NCBI RefSeq assembly: GCF_027532945.1
Contig: NZ_JAPZTZ010000004.1
Location: 62,001-126,000 of the forward strand
Length of the DNA stretch: 64,000 nucleotides
Source of the DNA: Phreatobacter sp.
GTDB taxonomy: Bacteria; Pseudomonadota; Alphaproteobacteria; Rhizobiales; Phreatobacteraceae
Direction of reading: 5' to 3'
The notes beneath the pieces were generated by a model, which was given only the letters and a program-made list of their open reading frames with translations, was not told where the DNA came from and did no database searches. A program made the translations under genes and the position numbers. Positions 60,404 through 64,000 of the stretch are shown piece by piece. Positions within the stretch are counted from its first letter, which is position 1. The number at the start of each line of letters is the position of its first letter.

Positions 60404-61666
60404 CAGCAGGAAGCCCAGGGACGCCGCCGCCATTACCGCCGTTGCCAGCCAGCCGCCGACAATGAGCAGCGGCGGCAGGGTGAACCGGCCCATCACCCGC
60501 GGGTTCATGGCGATGACCATGGTCACGGCCATGACCGGAGCGGCGAGCAGGCCGTTGAGAACCGCGCTCCAGTAGAGGGCGCGGATCGGGTCGAGCCCGA
60601 AGACATTGACGACGATTCCCGCCAGCGTCGCCAACGCGATGGTGGCATAGAACAGCTTGGCCTCGGCCGGCGGCCGGTCGAGGCCCGAGCGCCAGGCAAA
60701 GAGCTCGCTCACCGCATAGGCGACCGATCCCGCCAGGACCGGCACCGCGAGCAGCCCCGTGGCGATGATGCCGAGGGCAAAGAGCGCGAAGGCAAAGGAC
60801 CCCGCCACCGGCCGCAGCGCCTCTGCGGCCTGGGCGGCCGTGTCGATCTGGGTGATGCCGGCGCTGTGCAGGGTCGCGGCCGTCGCCAGGATGATGAACA
60901 GCGCGATGAGATTGGAAACGCCCATGCCGACCAGCGTGTCGTCGCGGATGCGAGCGAGTTCCGGACCGGCCGTCGCGGGCGCGAGGCACAGCGCCTTGAC
61001 GTGGCGGCGTCGAAGCTCCTCGGTCTCCTGCGCCGCCTGCCAGAAGAAGAGATAGGGGCTGATCGTCGTGCCGAGCACGGCCACCAGCGCCACCATGGTC
61101 GACCGGTCGAAGCTCATCTGCGGCACGACGAGGGCTGTCAGCGCTTCGCCCCAGGGCACGCCGACCGACAGGACCACCGCCACATAGGCGAAGAGCGACA
61201 GCGTCGCCCATTTGAGCAGGCGGGCATAACGCGAATAGCTGATGAAGATCTCTGCCAGCGCGCAGGCGATGCCGAACAGCGCAGTATAGAGCAGCGCCGG
61301 CCCGCCGATCAGCAGTTCGACGGCCGCTGCCATGGCGCCGAGATCAGCCCCGAGGTTGAAGATGTTGGCGATGGCCAGCAACAGGACCACGACTGCGAGG
61401 AGGGGCCGCGGATAATGGCGCCGGAGGTTCGCGGCGATGCCTCGCCCGGTCACGCAGCCGATCCGCGCCGCCACCGCCTGGATCGCCGCCATGAGTGGGA
61501 AGGAGAACAGCATGGTCCAGGAGAGGGCATAGCCGAACTGCGCGCCGACCTGGCTGTAGGTGGCAATCCCGCTCGGATCGTCGTCTGCCGCGCCCGTCAC
61601 CAGCCCCGGACCCAGCCGCCCGAGCAGGCGCGGGGTCGTCCTGACATCGGCGGCATCGTCGACCAT
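60398..61666 (-). CDS. NRAMP-related divalent metal transporter (divergent motifs)
   Basis: The 422-residue protein has about eleven membrane spans and the NRAMP-like first helix LGPGLVTGAADDDPSGIATYSQVGAQFGY. The canonical DPGN metal site reads DPSG, and the helix-6 MPH-type site (AxMPHN in Mn/Fe transporters) reads TTISPYLFFWQA, without Met and His. It may therefore carry another ion (for example Mg2+, as in NRAMP-related magnesium transporters) or act otherwise. It is followed 9 bp upstream in transcription order by zapE in the same direction, suggesting co-transcription. Confidence 0.85.
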   Translation of the reverse strand: MVDDAADVRTTPRLLGRLGPGLVTGAADDDPSGIATYSQVGAQFGYALSWTMLFSFPLMAAIQAVAARIGCVTGRGIAANLRRHYPRPLLAVVVLLLAIANIFNLGADLGAMAAAVELLIGGPALLYTALFGIACALAEIFISYSRYARLLKWATLSLFAYVAVVLSVGVPWGEALTALVVPQMSFDRSTMVALVAVLGTTISPYLFFWQAAQETEELRRRHVKALCLAPATAGPELARIRDDTLVGMGVSNLIALFIILATAATLHSAGITQIDTAAQAAEALRPVAGSFAFALFALGIIATGLLAVPVLAGSVAYAVSELFAWRSGLDRPPAEAKLFYATIALATLAGIVVNVFGLDPIRALYWSAVLNGLLAAPVMAVTMVIAMNPRVMGRFTLPPLLIVGGWLATAVMAAASLGFLLL

Positions 61667-61675
61667 GGGCTGCCC

Positions 61676-62851
61676 TCAGGTTTCGACGATACCACCTGTG
61701 TCGGCGGAAGGCTGCGACCTTCTCGCATGGGGCAGAGACAGATATTCGTCCGATCGCATCTCGATGAGACGCGAGGCGGTGCGGTGGAACTCGAACTCCT
61801 CCGTCCCGCTCTCGGACAGATAGAGCCGCGTCGGCTCGTCGCCGGCGCTCGCCACCAGCTTGACCTGGTTGTCGTAGAGCGCGTCGATGAGATTGATGAA
61901 GCGCTTGGCCTCGTTGCGCTTCTCCAGCCCCTTCATCACCGGGATGCGATCGATGAGCACGGTGTGGAAGGCGTGGGCGATGGCGAGATAGTCCGACGCG
62001 CCGAGCGGCTTCTCGCACAGGTCCGCGAAGGAGAAGCGCGCCGTGCCATGGGCCTGGAGCGGGACGGCGACACTGCGACCCTTGACCTGGAGGGTCGCCG
62101 GCGTGCCTTCGGCCCCGCCCGCGAGCCGCGACCAGGTTGTGTCCATGGCTGTGTCACTCTGCGGTCCAAGCGGCGTCAGCCAGACCGGCTGGCCGGAGAG
62201 CTTCTCCATGCGGAAATCGGTGCGCGATTCGAGCTTCACCACCGCCATCCGCTCCTGCATGAGGCCGATGAAGGGCAGGAAGAGCGCCCGGTTGAGGCCG
62301 TCGCGATAGAGCAGGTCGGGCACGACGTTGGAGGTCGCTACCACCACAACGCCCTCCTCGAACAGCTTGCCGAAGAGCCGGCCGAGAATCATCGCATCGG
62401 CGATGTCGGTGACCGAGAACTCGTCGAAACAGAGGAGCCATGCCTCCTCGGCAAGATCCGCAGCGACCGGCCCGATCGGGTCGTCGCCCTTGACCTCGCC
62501 GGCCTTCAGCTTCTGCCGATAGGCATGGATGCGCTCGTGGACATCGGCCATGAACTCATGGAAATGCGCCCGGCGCTTGCGGCGCACCGGGCTGGTGGCC
62601 ATGAACAGGTCCATCAGCATGGTCTTGCCGCGGCCGACATCGCCCCAGATGTAGAGGCCGCGCACCGGCTCCTGCTTCTGCCCGCGCGAGAACAGCCAGG
62701 CGAGGGCCGAGGATTTGCGGCGGGCGAGGCGATAGCTCGCCAGGCTCTCGTTCAGCGATGACAAACGCCGCGCCACCGCGGCCTGCGCGGGGTCGAACGA
62801 AATCTCGCCGGAATCGACGAGCGCCTGGTAGCGGGACAGCGTGTCGGCCAT
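61676..62851 (-). CDS. zapE: Cell division protein ZapE (AFG1-like ATPase)
   Basis: The 391-residue AFG1/ZapE ATPase has Walker A GDVGRGKT (residues 70-77), the HFHEFMADVHERIH segment (near 95), Walker B LLCFDEF (near 139) and the sensor TSNVVPDLLYRDGLNRALFLPFI. ZapE modulates FtsZ-ring stability, and AFG1 homologues act in membrane-protein quality control. The gene sits beside the sdh operon, a conserved alphaproteobacterial arrangement in which it is divergent from sdhC here. The C-terminal 20 residues are low-complexity. Confidence 0.94.
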   Translation of the reverse strand: MADTLSRYQALVDSGEISFDPAQAAVARRLSSLNESLASYRLARRKSSALAWLFSRGQKQEPVRGLYIWGDVGRGKTMLMDLFMATSPVRRKRRAHFHEFMADVHERIHAYRQKLKAGEVKGDDPIGPVAADLAEEAWLLCFDEFSVTDIADAMILGRLFGKLFEEGVVVVATSNVVPDLLYRDGLNRALFLPFIGLMQERMAVVKLESRTDFRMEKLSGQPVWLTPLGPQSDTAMDTTWSRLAGGAEGTPATLQVKGRSVAVPLQAHGTARFSFADLCEKPLGASDYLAIAHAFHTVLIDRIPVMKGLEKRNEAKRFINLIDALYDNQVKLVASAGDEPTRLYLSESGTEEFEFHRTASRLIEMRSDEYLSLPHARRSQPSADTGGIVET

Positions 62852-63048
62852 GCCGCACCGCCATAATGGCCCGCCTCGCCCCCGGCAAGCGCGCCAAAGC
62901 GCCTGAAGTCATGCGGAACTGCGGGTCTCGTCCCTCCTTTGTCTCATTCCAGACTCGTTGCGTCGGCGCGCACGCTCCCTTAAACAGGCGCTGGATTTCC
63001 GGTGGGCGCTGCACCATGGTTCGCCGCCGGTTGCAAGGAATGCCCCAG

Positions 63049-63456
63049 ATGGCCGATTCAAAGCCCGTGATCGAGCGTCCGCTCTCACCGCACCTGCAGA
63101 TCTACCGCCCGATGCTGACGATGATGATGTCCATCGTCCACCGCATCACTGGCGTCGCCCTGTTCTTCGGCACGCTGCTGCTCGCCTGGTGGCTGATAGC
63201 GGTCGCCTCCGGCCCGTCGAGCTACGCCGCCTTCCAGTGGTTCGCCGGCTCGTTCATCGGTCGCATCGTCCTGTTCGGCTACACCTGGGCTCTGTTCCAC
63301 CACATGCTTGGCGGCATCCGCCACTTCATCTGGGACACCGGCCGCGGCTTCGGCGTCAACGAGCGCGAGTGGCTTGCCCGCGCGACGCTGATCGGTTCGG
63401 TCGCGCTGACGCTTGTGACCTGGATCATCGCCTACGCCGTGCGCGGCGGCGTCTGA
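63049..63456 (+). CDS. sdhC: Succinate dehydrogenase cytochrome b556 subunit
   Basis: The 135-residue protein has the SdhC signature RPLSPHLQIYRPMLTMMMSIVHRITGV (near residues 10-36), three membrane spans, and the heme-ligand region LFHHMLGGIRHFIWD (His near 85). It anchors the enzyme and takes part in ubiquinone reduction. ATG 63049 is placed nine bases after AAGGA; 63040 (MPQM) is a close alternative. It leads the sdhC-D-A operon. Confidence 0.95.
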   Translation: MADSKPVIERPLSPHLQIYRPMLTMMMSIVHRITGVALFFGTLLLAWWLIAVASGPSSYAAFQWFAGSFIGRIVLFGYTWALFHHMLGGIRHFIWDTGRGFGVNEREWLARATLIGSVALTLVTWIIAYAVRGGV

Positions 63457-63470
63457 GAAGGAACGGAACG

Positions 63471-63866
63471 ATGGGCCAGTCCAACTCCAGCATGCGCACC
63501 CCGCTCGGCCGCGTCCGCGGTCTCGGCTCCGCCAAGTCCGGCACCGAGCATTTCTGGCTGCAGCGCCTGACGGCGGTCGCCAACCTGCCGCTGTCGCTCT
63601 TCGTCATCGGCCTGATCATCTCGACGGCGGGGTCGAACTTCGCTGCCGTCAAGGCGACGCTCGGCTCGCCGCTTGTCGCCATCCCGCTGCTGCTCTTCGT
63701 GATCTCCGCCGCCTGGCACATGCGTATCGGTATGCAGGTGATCATCGAGGACTACGTGCCGGCCGAGGGGCCGAAGGTGGCGCTGCTGCTGGCCAACACC
63801 TTCTTCACCTTCGCGGTCGGCATCGGCTGCGTCTTCGCGATCCTGAAGATTTCCTTCGGCGTATAA
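63471..63866 (+). CDS. sdhD: Succinate dehydrogenase membrane anchor subunit
   Basis: The 131-residue protein has the alphaproteobacterial SdhD start (MRTPLGRVRGLGSAKSGTEHFWLQRLTAVANLPLSL) and three hydrophobic spans; heme and quinone residues include WHMRIGMQVIIEDYV (His near 82 and Asp). The start is 14 bp after the sdhC stop, with GAAGGAA upstream. It pairs with SdhC in complex II. Confidence 0.94.
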   Translation: MGQSNSSMRTPLGRVRGLGSAKSGTEHFWLQRLTAVANLPLSLFVIGLIISTAGSNFAAVKATLGSPLVAIPLLLFVISAAWHMRIGMQVIIEDYVPAEGPKVALLLANTFFTFAVGIGCVFAILKISFGV

Positions 63867-63898
63867 CCGTCGAAACCTCGCATCACGGGAGCCTTCCC

Positions 63899-64000
63899 AT
63901 GGCTGATTCCGCTGCCCCCGCCACCAATGGCCGGGCCTACGACATCACCGACCACACCTATGACGTGGTCATCGTCGGAGCCGGTGGCGCAGGCCTTCGC
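63899..64000 (+). CDS. sdhA: Succinate dehydrogenase flavoprotein subunit (5' part only)
   Basis: Only the first 34 codons lie in the window. The frame begins MADSAAPATNG and reaches the Rossmann FAD-binding motif VVIVGAGGAGLR. Position after sdhC-sdhD and the GGGAG ribosome site support sdhA. Confidence 0.93.
   Translation, partial: MADSAAPATNGRAYDITDHTYDVVIVGAGGAGLR

Overview
This is a GC-rich chromosomal window from an alphaproteobacterium, most likely of the order Hyphomicrobiales (Rhizobiales). The supporting evidence is the mdh-sucC-sucD-sucA-sucB-lpd block next to zapE and sdhCDA, the maf/yacG pair, a DUF2865 protein, an ethylmalonyl-CoA-pathway mesaconyl-CoA hydratase, and palindromic intergenic repeats of a type common in this order. 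The genus cannot be fixed from the sequence alone. I found no rRNA, tRNA, CRISPR array, prophage or insertion sequence. Only one gene-free stretch exceeds 300 bases (58393-58785).

Layout. 0-3 kb: envelope-type genes (partial polysaccharide deacetylase, glycosyltransferase, CDP-alcohol phosphatidyltransferase, PAP2/Aur1-like enzyme). 3.1-5.4 kb: a secreted trypsin-like protease carrying five tandem two-cysteine domains. 5.5-13.7 kb: a catabolic and uptake locus with a NylB-like serine hydrolase divergent from two amidohydrolases that flank peptide-type ABC permeases and a binding protein. No ATPase subunit is present, and a 19-bp palindrome sits in the divergent promoter. 13.9-22.9 kb: a MetE-like methyltransferase, VOC enzyme, phosphoesterase plus Ser/Thr kinase-USP fusion, NUDIX, PhzF, PdxY and two SnoaL-like proteins. 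23-29 kb: branched-chain amino acid synthesis (ilvC with a tetR and its likely operator, ilvI-ilvH-pdxJ with a structured leader) plus a mazEF module. 29.2-31.7 kb: an AT-rich, probably acquired P-loop ATPase gene with a frameshift at an A9 tract, next to an Xre-RES toxin-antitoxin pair. 31.8-47.6 kb: membrane and secreted proteins, a frameshifted chemotaxis receptor, an MFS exporter, two tripartite-tricarboxylate-type binding proteins, an aldo-keto reductase, yacG, maf, mesaconyl-CoA hydratase, and an ECF sigma/anti-sigma/subtilisin module. 47.7-64 kb: TCA cycle genes.

How genes work together. The TCA block encodes the complete 2-oxoglutarate dehydrogenase (sucA, sucB, lpd), succinyl-CoA synthetase (sucCD), malate dehydrogenase and the start of succinate dehydrogenase. 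A perfect 11-bp inverted repeat lies upstream of mdh, and a clear terminator follows lpd. SucC carries an exceptional 210-residue Lys/Ala/Pro tail resembling histone H1. ilvI, ilvH and ilvC supply the first two steps of valine and isoleucine synthesis.

The strongest candidates for something undescribed are the five-repeat protease, the AKP-tailed SucC, the kinase-USP/phosphoesterase pair, the NylB-like/amidohydrolase/transporter locus, and the AT-rich ATPase with an apparent slippage site. All family assignments come from reading motifs by eye; no database search was possible.
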